NCBI RefSeq assembly: GCF_000308375.1
Contig: NZ_BAFQ01000288.1
Coordinates: forward strand, 1 to 47,109
From: Nocardia aobensis NBRC 100429
GTDB lineage: Bacteria > Actinomycetota > Actinomycetes > Mycobacteriales > Mycobacteriaceae
Direction: 5' to 3'
Length of the DNA stretch: 47,109 nucleotides
Positions 8,228 to 16,847 of the stretch are shown here, piece after piece. A program made the translations under genes and the position numbers. The notes below the pieces were generated by a model. That model did no database searches and was not told where the DNA came from. It was given only the letters and a program-made list of their open reading frames with translations. Numbering within the stretch: the first letter of the stretch is position 1; every line of letters begins with the position of its first letter.

Positions 8228-9823
8228 ATGAGCGAGGCATGGCAGATCGATGCCGATGTGCTGGTGATCGGCGGTGGACCGGCCGCCTGTTGGGCCGCGA
8301 TCCACGCCCGCGAGGCCGGAGCCGAGGTGGTGCTGGTCGACAAGGGGTACTGCGGCACCAGCGGCGCGACCGCACCCGCGGGGACGGGCGTCTGGTACGT
8401 GGCGCCGGATCCGTCGGCCCGTGCGGCGGCCAAGGCCAGTCGCGAGGAGTTGGGCGGCTTCCTCGCCGACCACCACTGGATGGACCGAGTGCTCGACCAG
8501 ACCTACGCGAATATGCACCGGCTGGCCGAGGAGGGCCGCTACCCGTTCCCGGTCGACCCGCGCACCGGCAACCCGATTCGCACCGGCGTGCAAGGCCCGG
8601 AATACATGCGCCGCATGCGGGCGTGGGTGCAGCGGCTGGGTGTGCGGATCGTCGACCACGCCCCGGCCCTGGAACTGCTGGTCGATCGGGACGGCACGGT
8701 CCGCGGCGCGGCCGGCTATCTGCTGCGCGAGCATCGCGACTACCGCGTGCACGCCGGCGCGGTGGTGCTGGCCACCGGCGGCTGCGCCTTCCTCTCGCGC
8801 GCGCTCGGCACCAACGTCGACACCGGTGACGGCACCCTCATGGCCGCCGAGGTGGGCGCGCGCTTCTCCGGGATGGAATTCTCCAACGCCTACGGCATCG
8901 CGGCGAAGGGCTCGACCGTCACCAAGACCGCCTATTACCGCTATGCCACCTTCTTCCACGAGGACGGCAGCATTCTCGAGGGCGCCGGATCGGTGCAGGG
9001 ACGTTCGGTCATCGCGCGAACCCTGTTGCAGGAGAGGGTATTCGCGCAACTGGACCGGGCGGACCGAACCACGCAGGAGCAGATGCGGCGTGGACAACCG
9101 AACTTCTTCCTGCAATTCGATCGCCGCGGCATCGACCCGTTCACCCAGCGCTTCGAGGTGGATCTGCTGGCCGAGGGCACGGTGCGCGGCACCGGTGGGA
9201 TCGAGGTGGTCAGCGACGAGTGCGCGACCTCGGTGAGCGGGTTGTACGCCGCGGGCGACGCGGCCACCCGCGAACGCATCTGCGGCGGATTCACCGGCGG
9301 CGGCAGCCACAATGCGGCATGGGCGATGTCGTCGGGCAGCTGGGCGGGGCAAGGTGCGGCGCGATTCGCGCGGCGCGGTGGCCGTCCGGACGGTTTGACA
9401 CGGGCCGGGCGAACCGGGTTGCGGCCCAACGGATCCGGGCGCGTCGGTGCGGACGAGGTACTCGCCGCGGCCCGCGCCGAACTGCTGCCGGTGGAGAAGA
9501 ACTATCTGCGCCACGGCGACCGGGTCCGTCCGGCGTTGGCCGCCCTGGACGCGGTGTGGACGGAGGCGGCCGCGGGATTGCGGGCCACCGGCGCAGACCG
9601 CGTGCGGGCGCGCGAGGCCGCCGCGATCACCGCGGTCGGACGGCTGATGTACCGATCGGCATTGGCGCGCACCGAATCTCGCGGTATGAGCAAACGGGCC
9701 GACCATCCGGAGCTGGATCCCGCACAGCACCACCACATCCTCAGCGGCGGGCTCGACGAGGTGTGGACGGTGGCGGCCGCGCTGCGGTCGGCCGATGCCC
9801 CCGCGGTCGCGGCGGTGGCCTGA
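8228..9823 (+). CDS. AprA/fumarate-reductase-like FAD flavoprotein
   Basis: A 531-residue FAD-dependent oxidoreductase. The dinucleotide-binding motif is VLVIGGGPAACWAA (residues 11-24) with Asp38 ending the second strand. The C-terminal FAD motif is GLYAAGDAATRERICGGFTGGGSHNAA. Overall layout matches the succinate dehydrogenase/fumarate reductase flavoprotein family, closest in style to adenylylsulfate-reductase alpha subunits because it is paired with a dicluster ferredoxin. It starts 8 bases after GAAGGAG. Its stop overlaps the ferredoxin start (TGATG), implying a complex. Together with the two flanking LLM enzymes it may supply or use low-potential electrons in sulfur-compound metabolism; this role is inferred. 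True APS reduction is unlikely because no sulfate-activation genes are nearby. Confidence 0.82.
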   Translation: MSEAWQIDADVLVIGGGPAACWAAIHAREAGAEVVLVDKGYCGTSGATAPAGTGVWYVAPDPSARAAAKASREELGGFLADHHWMDRVLDQTYANMHRLAEEGRYPFPVDPRTGNPIRTGVQGPEYMRRMRAWVQRLGVRIVDHAPALELLVDRDGTVRGAAGYLLREHRDYRVHAGAVVLATGGCAFLSRALGTNVDTGDGTLMAAEVGARFSGMEFSNAYGIAAKGSTVTKTAYYRYATFFHEDGSILEGAGSVQGRSVIARTLLQERVFAQLDRADRTTQEQMRRGQPNFFLQFDRRGIDPFTQRFEVDLLAEGTVRGTGGIEVVSDECATSVSGLYAAGDAATRERICGGFTGGGSHNAAWAMSSGSWAGQGAARFARRGGRPDGLTRAGRTGLRPNGSGRVGADEVLAAARAELLPVEKNYLRHGDRVRPALAALDAVWTEAAAGLRATGADRVRAREAAAITAVGRLMYRSALARTESRGMSKRADHPELDPAQHHHILSGGLDEVWTVAAALRSADAPAVAAVA

Positions 9824-10146
9824 TGATCGAACTGGTTCACGCTCCGGCCTGTATCGCGTGCGACAAATGTGTCGACGTCTGCCCGACGAACGTCTTCGAG
9901 CGTGGAGATGACGGAATCCCGGTCATCGCACGGCAATCCGATTGCCAGACCTGTTTCATGTGTGAGGCGTACTGCCCGACCGACGCGCTGTACGTGGACC
10001 CGCAATCCACACCGCTGCCGCCGCAACAGGAGGTCCCGCGTGAGCACATCGGCGCGTATCGGCGCGAAATCGGCTGGGGTAAGGGACGCCGGCCGGGAAG
10101 CCTGACGGCGGTGGGGCCGGAACTTCCACCCGGCCCGGCGAAGTGA
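9823..10146 (+). CDS. 2[4Fe-4S] ferredoxin partner of the flavoprotein
   Basis: A 107-residue iron-sulfur protein. Two perfect CxxCxxCxxxCP clusters are visible: Cys10, 13, 16, 20 and Cys41, 44, 47, 51. About 55 further residues follow, ending in a PPGPAK tail; this extension resembles AprB-type beta subunits, which wrap around their flavoprotein. The ATG at 9823 overlaps the TGA of the upstream gene. It is expected to pass electrons to or from the flavoprotein FAD. This is a clear example of translational coupling of two subunits. Confidence 0.88.
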   Translation: MIELVHAPACIACDKCVDVCPTNVFERGDDGIPVIARQSDCQTCFMCEAYCPTDALYVDPQSTPLPPQQEVPREHIGAYRREIGWGKGRRPGSLTAVGPELPPGPAK

Positions 10147-10242
10147 AACAATCAGGCTCGCAACGTAATTCCCGATTCGACCGAAATGATCCGGCTGAAT
10201 GCAACCGGTGGCGACGAGGACGGCTATCGATACCGTCGGGGG

Positions 10243-11544
10243 ATGGGTAGCAGTGCGCGACGCCGGCCGCTGAAGATCGTGACCGGAGTCAGTGGTTCGC
10301 CGAAAATCTACGATGCCGCGATCGATCCGCGGCGCTCGACGCTCGACGACGCCCTGGGGGTCGCGAAACTCGCCGAGGAACACCGCTTCGACGCCCTGTT
10401 CGCGGCGGATCTGCTGAGTTTCGGCGCGCAGGGCGCCATCGGGGCGCAGGAACCGCTGATCTTCCTGTCCGCCCTCAGCGCGGTGACCCGGCATGTGGGC
10501 CTGATCGCCACGGTCACAACGACTTTCCATCACCCCTACAACCTGGCGCGACTGTTCGGGACGCTCGACCACATCAGCAACGGGCGCGCCGCGTGGAATG
10601 CGGTGACCTCCTCTCTGGGCGAGGAGAACTACGGCGCCGGGGACCTGCCGAGCCCGGAGGAACGCTACGCCCGCGCGACCGAAGTCCTCGAAGTCGCGAA
10701 CGCGCTGTTCGACAGCTGGCAGCCGGGCGCGCTCACGCCGGACGGCCACGGCGGCGCTGTTCTGGATGCCGAACTGGTCCGCCCGATCGACTATGCCGGA
10801 CGCTATTTCACCGTGCGCGGCCCCCTGAACATTCCGCCGCTGCCGCAGCGACGCCCGGTGCAGTTCCAGGCGGGACAATCCGAGGGCGGCGTGGAATTGG
10901 GCGCCCGGTTCGCCGAGGTGGTGTTCACCTCACTGGCGACGCTCGACGACGCGCTCACCTACACGAAGAAAATTCGCACGCGCGCGGCGGATCTGGGCCG
11001 CGCCGACGGGCTGCCCTACATCTTCAGCTCGCTGCACACCACCTACGGCGCCACCGAGGAGGAGGCGCGGCGACTGGTTCGTGAACGTGCCGAGGCCACC
11101 GATTTCGAGGCGGGCCGCCATGCGCTGGCCGACATGCTGGGCGGCGAGATCGACCTGTCCGAATTGCCGCTGGACCGGCCGATCCCGGACTCGCTGCTGC
11201 CCGATGTGCAGGCGGTGAACCGGCGCCGCGGCCGCGTGGAGATCTTCACCGCGCTGGCTCGTTCCGGAAAAACGTTGCGCGAGTTGATCATCGCCGCCAA
11301 GGACACCGGCCACTGGGCCGCCGCCGGCACTCCCGAACAACTCGCCGACGCGATTCAGGAACGCTACGACGCCGGCGTCCTGGACGTGATCGGCCTCGGC
11401 GGCCTCGACGACCCGCGCAACCGCGACTTCCTGCTCGCGGGCCTGCTCCCCGAACTACGCCGCCGCGGCATCGTCGGCTCCGACTACGTGGGCGAGACGT
11501 TCCGCGACAACCTCGAACTACCTCCGTTGCCGCCGCGGAACTAG
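10243..11544 (+). CDS. second LLM-class flavin-dependent monooxygenase
   Basis: A 433-residue enzyme of the same NtaA/SnaA family as the gene at 6655-7983 but on the opposite strand. Core segments are LKIVTGVSGSP, TTTFHHPYNLARLFGTLDHISNGRAAWNAVTS, PVQFQAGQSEGGVELGARFAEVVFT and a C-terminal GTPEQLADAIQERYDAGVLDVIG. The start is uncertain: the ATG at 10243 gives a normal family N-terminus but has only a G-run directly in front; an ATG at 10186 would add 19 residues. It follows the ferredoxin gene by about 97 bases and is probably in the same transcript. With the other LLM gene it would need FMNH2; no flavin reductase gene is adjacent. Confidence 0.85.
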   Translation: MGSSARRRPLKIVTGVSGSPKIYDAAIDPRRSTLDDALGVAKLAEEHRFDALFAADLLSFGAQGAIGAQEPLIFLSALSAVTRHVGLIATVTTTFHHPYNLARLFGTLDHISNGRAAWNAVTSSLGEENYGAGDLPSPEERYARATEVLEVANALFDSWQPGALTPDGHGGAVLDAELVRPIDYAGRYFTVRGPLNIPPLPQRRPVQFQAGQSEGGVELGARFAEVVFTSLATLDDALTYTKKIRTRAADLGRADGLPYIFSSLHTTYGATEEEARRLVRERAEATDFEAGRHALADMLGGEIDLSELPLDRPIPDSLLPDVQAVNRRRGRVEIFTALARSGKTLRELIIAAKDTGHWAAAGTPEQLADAIQERYDAGVLDVIGLGGLDDPRNRDFLLAGLLPELRRRGIVGSDYVGETFRDNLELPPLPPRN

Positions 11545-11555
11545 TACCGCGCTCT

Positions 11556-12503
11556 TCAGAATTCGAGGACGATCCGGCCCCGGACACCGCCGGCTTCGAG
11601 CAGCTCATGCGCTCGGGCGGCGTGGTCGGCGGGGAAGGTCCGGGCCACGCGCAGGGTGAGTGCGCCTTCGGAGGCGAGGCGGCTCAATTCGCTCAGCGCA
11701 TGTGGTTCGTCCAGATGGTCGGCGACCATCACGAGGTGGACCGAAATGCCGCGCTCCGGCGTGGCTCCGCCACCCAAGGCCGCGGGCCGCAGGATGACGA
11801 ACGCACCGCCGTCGCGCACCGCCGCGAGCACCGCATCGCCTTGGAGCGCGGTGTCGATCAGCGCGTCCACACCGTGGGGAGCGTGGGCGCGGATGCGAGA
11901 GGCGAGGTCCTCGCCGCGCGGTAGGACGACATCCGCGCCGAAATCGCGGACCAGCTGCTCATCGGCCGGTTTCGCGTCGGCGATCACGGTGTAGCCGCGC
12001 GTCTTGGCCAGCTGGATCACGTAACCGCCGACCGCACCGGCCGCCCCTGTCACCGCGATGGTGCGCCCGGCGCGCGGGTCGAGCGCGTCCAGGGCGAACC
12101 AGGCGGTGAGGCCGTTCATCGGAAGCGTTGCGGCGGAGACGAAGTCGCTCCCCTCGGGCAGGCGCGCCACCTGGCCCGCGGGTACCACGATCTTCTCCGC
12201 ATAGGCACCGCCACCGGCGAGTACCGGTAGCGTGATCGCGACGACCCGGTCGCCGCTGTGCCAGCCCGTCTCGGGGGCGGCCTCGTCGACGATTCCCGCG
12301 GCGTCCCAGCCGGGGACGTACGGCGGCGTCACCTCCCGGTAGCGATCGTGTGCCATGCCGGAGCGGGTCACGGTGTCGGAGGGGTTCACGGCCGCGGCCG
12401 CCACCCGGATCCGCACCTCGCCGGGACCGGCGTGCGGTTCGGGCACCTCGACCGGTTTCAGTACTTCCGGACCACCCGGCTCCTCGAATCCGATCGCCAG
12501 CAT
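11556..12503 (-). CDS. NADPH-dependent quinone oxidoreductase-like MDR enzyme
   Basis: A 315-residue zinc-free medium-chain reductase of the quinone oxidoreductase/zeta-crystallin group. The N-terminus GFEEPGGPEVLKPVEVPEP and the VNPSDTVTRSGM segment are typical, the cofactor motif is VTGAAGAVGGYVIQLAK, and no structural-zinc cysteines are present. The ATG at 12503 has GGGAGG 5 bases upstream. It converges on the second LLM gene with an 11-base gap, so it is probably an independent unit. It reduces quinones or enones with NADPH by family; a role as a reductase partner for the LLM enzymes is only a guess. Confidence 0.85.
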   Translation of the reverse strand: MLAIGFEEPGGPEVLKPVEVPEPHAGPGEVRIRVAAAAVNPSDTVTRSGMAHDRYREVTPPYVPGWDAAGIVDEAAPETGWHSGDRVVAITLPVLAGGGAYAEKIVVPAGQVARLPEGSDFVSAATLPMNGLTAWFALDALDPRAGRTIAVTGAAGAVGGYVIQLAKTRGYTVIADAKPADEQLVRDFGADVVLPRGEDLASRIRAHAPHGVDALIDTALQGDAVLAAVRDGGAFVILRPAALGGGATPERGISVHLVMVADHLDEPHALSELSRLASEGALTLRVARTFPADHAARAHELLEAGGVRGRIVLEF

Positions 12504-12630
12504 CGCACCTCCCGAGTTCGCATTCTGCTATCTCTCGGGGCAACCGCCGTCTGCCGGAGATTTGTTCCGAGGGGCGCGAAGAGGGCGGCGCGCGCAGTGC
12601 CGCAGCCGGTTTCGGGAGCCTCCGGTCGAC

Positions 12631-13461
12631 TCAGTCGTTCACAGCGGTTCTCGCACGAACGAGATGCGGGCCCGGGAGCGCCGGTCCGTCGGCGGGGAGG
12701 TCGGCATAGGACCGCACCAGCGCGATCCCCGAGTGGTCCTCGATGTCGGTGAATCCGGCCGACTCCAGTTCGCTCCGCATCTGCTCTTCGGTGAAGAAGC
12801 TCACCCACGGTTCCCCCACGGCCGCAACGCGTTTCCCGCGAGCCTGCTGTCCCGCGTCGGGTGGGTAGGAGTAATCGAACACCAGGTCCGCACCGCCACC
12901 CTGGCCGGCGATGTAGCGCAGCGTCTCGGCGATGGCGTCGTGTTCGAGGTAGACCACCACGCCGAGCCAGACGTAGACCGCGCTGCGGGCACGATCCAGT
13001 CCCGCCTGTGCCAGCGCGTCGGCGAGATCGTCGCGGTGGAAGTCCACCGGAGCGAAGGTCATCGAGTGGGGAACCTCGATTCCCGCTTCGGACAACCGGT
13101 TTCGCTTCCACGCCTGCGTGTCGGGGTGGTCGACTTCGAAGAACCGCACATCCGGGTGGGGATTGCGGTAGGCGGCGGTATCCATACCCGCGCCGAGCAC
13201 GACCACCTGGCGGGTTCCGCCGGCTACCGCCTCCGCGACGGTGTCGTCGGCGAAGCGACTGCGGGTGGCGAGGAACAACCGGCGGCGCCGGGCCAGTTCC
13301 GGATCGACCCCCTTGTCGAAGGGATTGTCGCGAGCCGCTTCCTCGCCGACGATCCGCACCGCCAGCGGATCGGTGAAGATCCGCGGTTCATCGGCGAGTT
13401 GGTGATAGGCCCGCGACTGTGCGGTGGCCATCGCGGTTCTGCTGGGTTGCCCGACCTGCAT
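12631..13461 (-). CDS. class I SAM-dependent methyltransferase, TIGR00027/LCMT-like family
   Basis: A 276-residue member of the actinobacterial family related to leucine carboxyl methyltransferases (PF04072). Visible family marks are QPSRTAMATAQSRAYHQ, the SAM motif QVVVLGAGMDTAAYRN, FFEVDHPDTQAWKR, and VWLGVVVYLEHDAIAETLRYIA. The ATG at 13461 was preferred because the product then begins MQVGQPSRTA, close to the family start; a GTG at 13518 would add 19 residues. Neither start has a strong ribosome site. It is divergent from the NTF2-like gene. These enzymes probably methylate small or lipid acids, with no substrate known for most. Confidence 0.85.
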   Translation of the reverse strand: MQVGQPSRTAMATAQSRAYHQLADEPRIFTDPLAVRIVGEEAARDNPFDKGVDPELARRRRLFLATRSRFADDTVAEAVAGGTRQVVVLGAGMDTAAYRNPHPDVRFFEVDHPDTQAWKRNRLSEAGIEVPHSMTFAPVDFHRDDLADALAQAGLDRARSAVYVWLGVVVYLEHDAIAETLRYIAGQGGGADLVFDYSYPPDAGQQARGKRVAAVGEPWVSFFTEEQMRSELESAGFTDIEDHSGIALVRSYADLPADGPALPGPHLVRARTAVND

Positions 13462-13597
13462 ACCGGTCACCGTACGCCCGGGGCGCGGCTCGATCATCGC
13501 GAGATCCGTCACGCGCACTTGCCGGAGGTTCGCTGGTTACCCGGTATGAAACTGGAACGCGTTATAGATTGTGGGCAGTCGAGAGTCTGGAGGAACG

Positions 13598-14398
13598 ATG
13601 TCCGCGAACGCGTCGGCGGCGGAACTGCTCGCCACGGTGGAACGATCCCCGCAGGCGGTCGCGGCGCACGATCGTGCGGCATGGGTGGATCTGTTCGCAC
13701 CCGACGGCCGGGTCGAGGATCCGGTCGGCTCGCGCCCGCACATCGGCCGAGCGGCGATCGAACGCTTCTACGACACCTTCATCGGCCCCAACGACATCGC
13801 CTTTCATGTCGATCACGACGTCGTACGCGGTGCCACGGTTTTCCGCGACCTCGTCCTCGACACCACCATGTCCACCGGTGTAACCCTGCACGTGCCGATG
13901 CACCTGCGCTACGACCTGGCACGCGTCGGCGGCGAATGGAAGATCGCCCGCCTCTACGCGCACTGGGAGCTGCCGGTGATGGTCGGTCAACTGCTCGCCG
14001 CCGGTGGGCGCGGGCTCGCCGCGGCCACGAAACTCGCGCCGCAGCTGCTCGGAAACCAAGGTATCGGTGGCGCTGTGGGTTTCAGCCGCGGTTTCCTCCG
14101 GGTCGGCGCGGCGGGCAAACGCGCCGCCACCGGATTGCTGGAATCAGCCGGTCGCGGTGACGTCGCCGGTGTGCGCGCGGTGCTGAGCCCTGGCGCGGTG
14201 GTGGAATGGCCGGCCGGTTCCGATGTGGGCCATGCCGAATTCGTCAAGCGGGTGCGCGGACTCGAGGTCGGCAAGACCATCGCGGCGGGCCGATTCGTGA
14301 CCGTCAGTGTGCGCACCCCGACCGAACGAGGGATCGCGGAACTGGAGGTCGACGGCCGGCGGGTGGTCGCACTGCGCGGCTTCGTCTCCGAGGTCTGA
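13598..14398 (+). CDS. double NTF2/SnoaL-like protein
   Basis: A 266-residue soluble protein. Residues 8-125 form a SnoaL-like/NTF2 cone: AHDRAAWVDLFAPDGRVEDPVG, HIGRAAIERFYDTFI, LHVPMHLRYDLARVGGEWKIARLYAHWE. After a hydrophobic, glycine-rich link, residues about 180-266 look like a second, decayed copy beginning LLESAGRGDVAGVRAVLSPGAVVEWPAG. SnoaL-like folds act as isomerases, cyclases or ligand carriers; no catalytic set can be assigned. The ATG at 13598 has CTGGAGG 5-6 bases upstream. A TATAGAT element at 13563 may be its -10 box. Confidence 0.75.
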   Translation: MSANASAAELLATVERSPQAVAAHDRAAWVDLFAPDGRVEDPVGSRPHIGRAAIERFYDTFIGPNDIAFHVDHDVVRGATVFRDLVLDTTMSTGVTLHVPMHLRYDLARVGGEWKIARLYAHWELPVMVGQLLAAGGRGLAAATKLAPQLLGNQGIGGAVGFSRGFLRVGAAGKRAATGLLESAGRGDVAGVRAVLSPGAVVEWPAGSDVGHAEFVKRVRGLEVGKTIAAGRFVTVSVRTPTERGIAELEVDGRRVVALRGFVSEV

Positions 14399-14596
14399 AC
14401 CGGTTCGCCGACGAACGGCTGGTGAGCTGGTTCGTGGGCCGGAGGGTGGCTCGATCGCCGGGTACGGTGAGGTATGGAATTACCCTCGGGCCCAGGGGAG
14501 TCCGATAGGTCCGGAGTTGCGAGCACCAGATTTCGCCGTTCGATCGCCGTCGTAGCCGGCTGTTCTCGCCTACCGCCTGGTGGTGTACGTGCTGGC

Positions 14597-15223
14597 TCAG
14601 TTCATCGCAAAGCCTTCGGTGGAGAAGGTGAACCCCTTTCCGGAGGCATCGTCTCGGCACGACACGCCGGAGTCTCGGGCGGTGCAGGTGAAGCCGTCGG
14701 CCGACAGGGATGTGTTGTAAGGCAACACTTTTGCCTCGTTCGGCGCCTGCCGGAACACCGCTTGCCCCAGTACCGCGAAACGCGGTTGGCTGCCCCGCTC
14801 GATCATGATCGTGTCGGGCGGGACCTGTTTGTGGGAGTAGTGGCTCTCCACCGTCGGAGCGCCTTTCACGCCGATCCCCGCGCCGGTGTTCGTCGCGGGC
14901 TGGCATCCGGCCATATGTGGGTCACCGCCGACGACGATCGCGCAATGCCATCGCCCGGCCGGAGTGGTGAAGTAGTAACCGTCGATCCCGCCGGAGTTGG
15001 CCGCGTACGACCGGGCATCGGCCACTGCCACGCCGGGCATCGCCATATTCGACAACGCAGCCGATGTGCCTGCGGGCGAGGCTGTCCCGACACTCCGCAC
15101 GTCACCGACCGCCTCGTTGTCGCCGACCGCCTCGCCGGCCGAACCACCGCACCCGACAACGCCCATCGTCAGCAGGCAGATCGACATCGTGACGAACGGT
15201 GAAACAACTGCACGCCTGTTCAT
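14597..15223 (-). CDS. lipoprotein of unknown function
   Basis: A 208-residue exported protein with a signal peptide and lipobox VVGC, Cys25 being the likely lipidated residue. The next 20 residues carry an internal repeat (GEAVGDNEAVGD). The mature domain has SYAANSGGIDGYYFTTPAGRWHCAIVVG, with about five cysteines in total that could form disulfides (for example WHCAI, AGCQP, FTCTA, VSCRD). This looks like a small cell-envelope domain seen in mycolic-acid actinomycetes but I cannot name it. It stands alone; the gap to the convergent NTF2-like gene is about 200 bases and holds nothing I recognise. Confidence 0.7.
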   Translation of the reverse strand: MNRRAVVSPFVTMSICLLTMGVVGCGGSAGEAVGDNEAVGDVRSVGTASPAGTSAALSNMAMPGVAVADARSYAANSGGIDGYYFTTPAGRWHCAIVVGGDPHMAGCQPATNTGAGIGVKGAPTVESHYSHKQVPPDTIMIERGSQPRFAVLGQAVFRQAPNEAKVLPYNTSLSADGFTCTARDSGVSCRDDASGKGFTFSTEGFAMN

Positions 15224-15437
15224 CGCACGCTTTCCGAAACCTTCTCGGTCTCATCAGGTTCGAGTGGTCGGCCGACTTGCCGCAGATCGGCTACCGATTA
15301 TCGCGGGGCTGGTCGGCGTCCACAATAAGCTGTTCGACCGACAGCCGCGCAGGTCTTCGTATAGTTCGGTTCGCCGCGCGGAGTGTCGGACGGCGCGCCG
15401 GTAAAGCCTGGAGGGCTACGCCTCTGCCGCGGAACAC

Positions 15438-16298
15438 TTACGGAAAACGATTCGCGATGGCCGTCGCGATCTCATTCGGCGCGTGCTCCTGGATGAAGTG
15501 ACGAGCACGGGCGAGTTCGACCGTTTCGACATCGGTGAAGGCGGCGCGTATGCGCGGAATGCACGTTTTCGGCCGGAACACGGGGTCGCGCATCCCCCAC
15601 ACCAACAGCGCCGGCTTGTCCCCGAGGCGCGTGGGAACGTCTCGGGAAAGCTGCTCCAGCAGGGGAGTCGCAGCACGAATTTCCCTGGGCATCACCGCAA
15701 GTCCGCAACGCGCCGCCGCGGCGGGTTGCACCGCGCGATAATGCTCGGCTTCCGCCGCGGTGAGCGTGCGCCCCAATTCCGAGAGCAGTACGCGCTCGAT
15801 GAGAAAGTTCTGCTCGAGTATTCGGCGCTGCATCGGACGGCTGCTCATGATCACGCTGAATGCCTTGTTGGCCATTGCTTCGATCGGCCAGAACACCGTG
15901 TTACCCAACACGATTCCCCGCACCCGATCCGCCCGCGCGACCGCCGCGCCCAACCCGATGGGCCCGCCCCAATCCTGTCCCATGACGATGAATTCGTCGA
16001 GCCGCAGATGATCGATCAACTCGCCGAGCACCGCGGTGACTTCGGCGACGGTATAACCGAAATGGGAAGGTCGCTCGGACAATCCGAACCCCGGATAATC
16101 CACCGCGACGCACCGATATCGATCCCGCAGTTCGGTGACGATACGGCGATAGAGGAAACTCCACGTCGGAGACCCGTGGCAGAACAGGATCGTCGGCCCG
16201 GACCCCTCGTCGATGTAGTGCATGCGCCCGGCCGACGAGTCGAACCAACGCGACTCGAACGGATACAGACTCTTGTCCGGAACGAAATCGATCATCAT
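15438..16298 (-). CDS. haloalkane dehalogenase-like alpha/beta-hydrolase
   Basis: A 286-residue hydrolase resembling haloalkane dehalogenases, closest to the HLD-I (DhlA) subgroup. The oxyanion segment is HGSPTWSFLYR, the nucleophile elbow is GQDWGG with Asp109 and halide-type Trp110, the acid is probably Asp238 in WGMRDPVF, and the base is His267 in RHFIQEHAP. DhlA has Glu and HLD-II enzymes have Asn where this protein has Ser43, so halide stabilisation may differ. An Asp nucleophile distinguishes it from ordinary Ser esterases; an epoxide hydrolase is the main alternative, but no lid tyrosine pair is obvious. The ATG at 16298 has GGGAGGG 5 bases upstream. Confidence 0.8.
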   Translation of the reverse strand: MMIDFVPDKSLYPFESRWFDSSAGRMHYIDEGSGPTILFCHGSPTWSFLYRRIVTELRDRYRCVAVDYPGFGLSERPSHFGYTVAEVTAVLGELIDHLRLDEFIVMGQDWGGPIGLGAAVARADRVRGIVLGNTVFWPIEAMANKAFSVIMSSRPMQRRILEQNFLIERVLLSELGRTLTAAEAEHYRAVQPAAAARCGLAVMPREIRAATPLLEQLSRDVPTRLGDKPALLVWGMRDPVFRPKTCIPRIRAAFTDVETVELARARHFIQEHAPNEIATAIANRFP

Positions 16299-16477
16299 GG
16301 TGCCCTCCCTCGAGGCCCAGGCTATCCCGCCACCCGCCCGGCCAGTGCGCTCTGCGACCCGAATCACCAAGGTCACCAGACCTGGAAACTCGGGGCTGTT
16401 TCGCACTCCGAGGGCTTCTTACTCTTCGAAGTGGGGGCCGGAGTCAGCCCTGACACTCATCGATACGGAGAAGTCTC

Positions 16478-16669
16478 ATGAGCAAGCGATTCGCCGTCAC
16501 CGTCGTGACCGCTGCCGCCCTGGCGCTGCCGCTCGCGGCCGCGCCGTCGGCATCCGCCGACACGACCGGCACGGGTTCGGCCTCGGGCTCGGCGACTGCG
16601 CTGAGCAATCTGATCTGTGAGTTCCGGGATTACCTCGGAATGGGCGGATGTGTCTACCACATCCCGTGA
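16478..16669 (+). CDS. small secreted two-cysteine peptide
   Basis: A 63-residue exported peptide. The signal peptide is textbook: MSKRF, hydrophobic AVTVVTAAALALPLAAA, cleavage near SASA-DT. The mature part is about 36 residues, begins with a Gly/Ser/Thr-rich run and ends in LICEFRDYLGMGGCVYHIP, with two cysteines that could form one disulfide. GGAGAAG stands 5-6 bases before the ATG. Such tiny secreted peptides are common and mostly unstudied in Nocardia. It is divergent from the dehalogenase-like gene and separate from the serine hydrolase. Confidence 0.7.
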   Translation: MSKRFAVTVVTAAALALPLAAAPSASADTTGTGSASGSATALSNLICEFRDYLGMGGCVYHIP

Positions 16670-16808
16670 ATTGCGCGAGCAGTTCGACTCGGTGTGGAGG
16701 CGTCGTACCACCGACCGGGTCGGGGAGCGGTCGCCGATGGTCCGGAAGGCCTATGAGCTGAGCCCGGAGGCCCCCGCGTCATAGCGTCGAACAATTTCCG
16801 CCTCCGGC

Positions 16809-16840
16809 TTGACCTTGACCCAGGGGCAGGGTTCGACGAT
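16809..16840 (+). promoter_or_regulatory. MerR-type promoter of the serine hydrolase-merR operon
   Basis: TTGACC occurs twice in tandem (16809 and 16815) and is followed by ACCC-N7-GGGT (16819-16833), an imperfect dyad. A plausible -10 box GACGAT at 16835-16840 would be spaced 20 bases from the first TTGACC. That over-long spacer with a central dyad is the hallmark of MerR-controlled promoters. Transcription would begin at about 16847-16848, at the ATG itself. Confidence 0.5.
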
Positions 16841-16847
16841 GGTCCGC

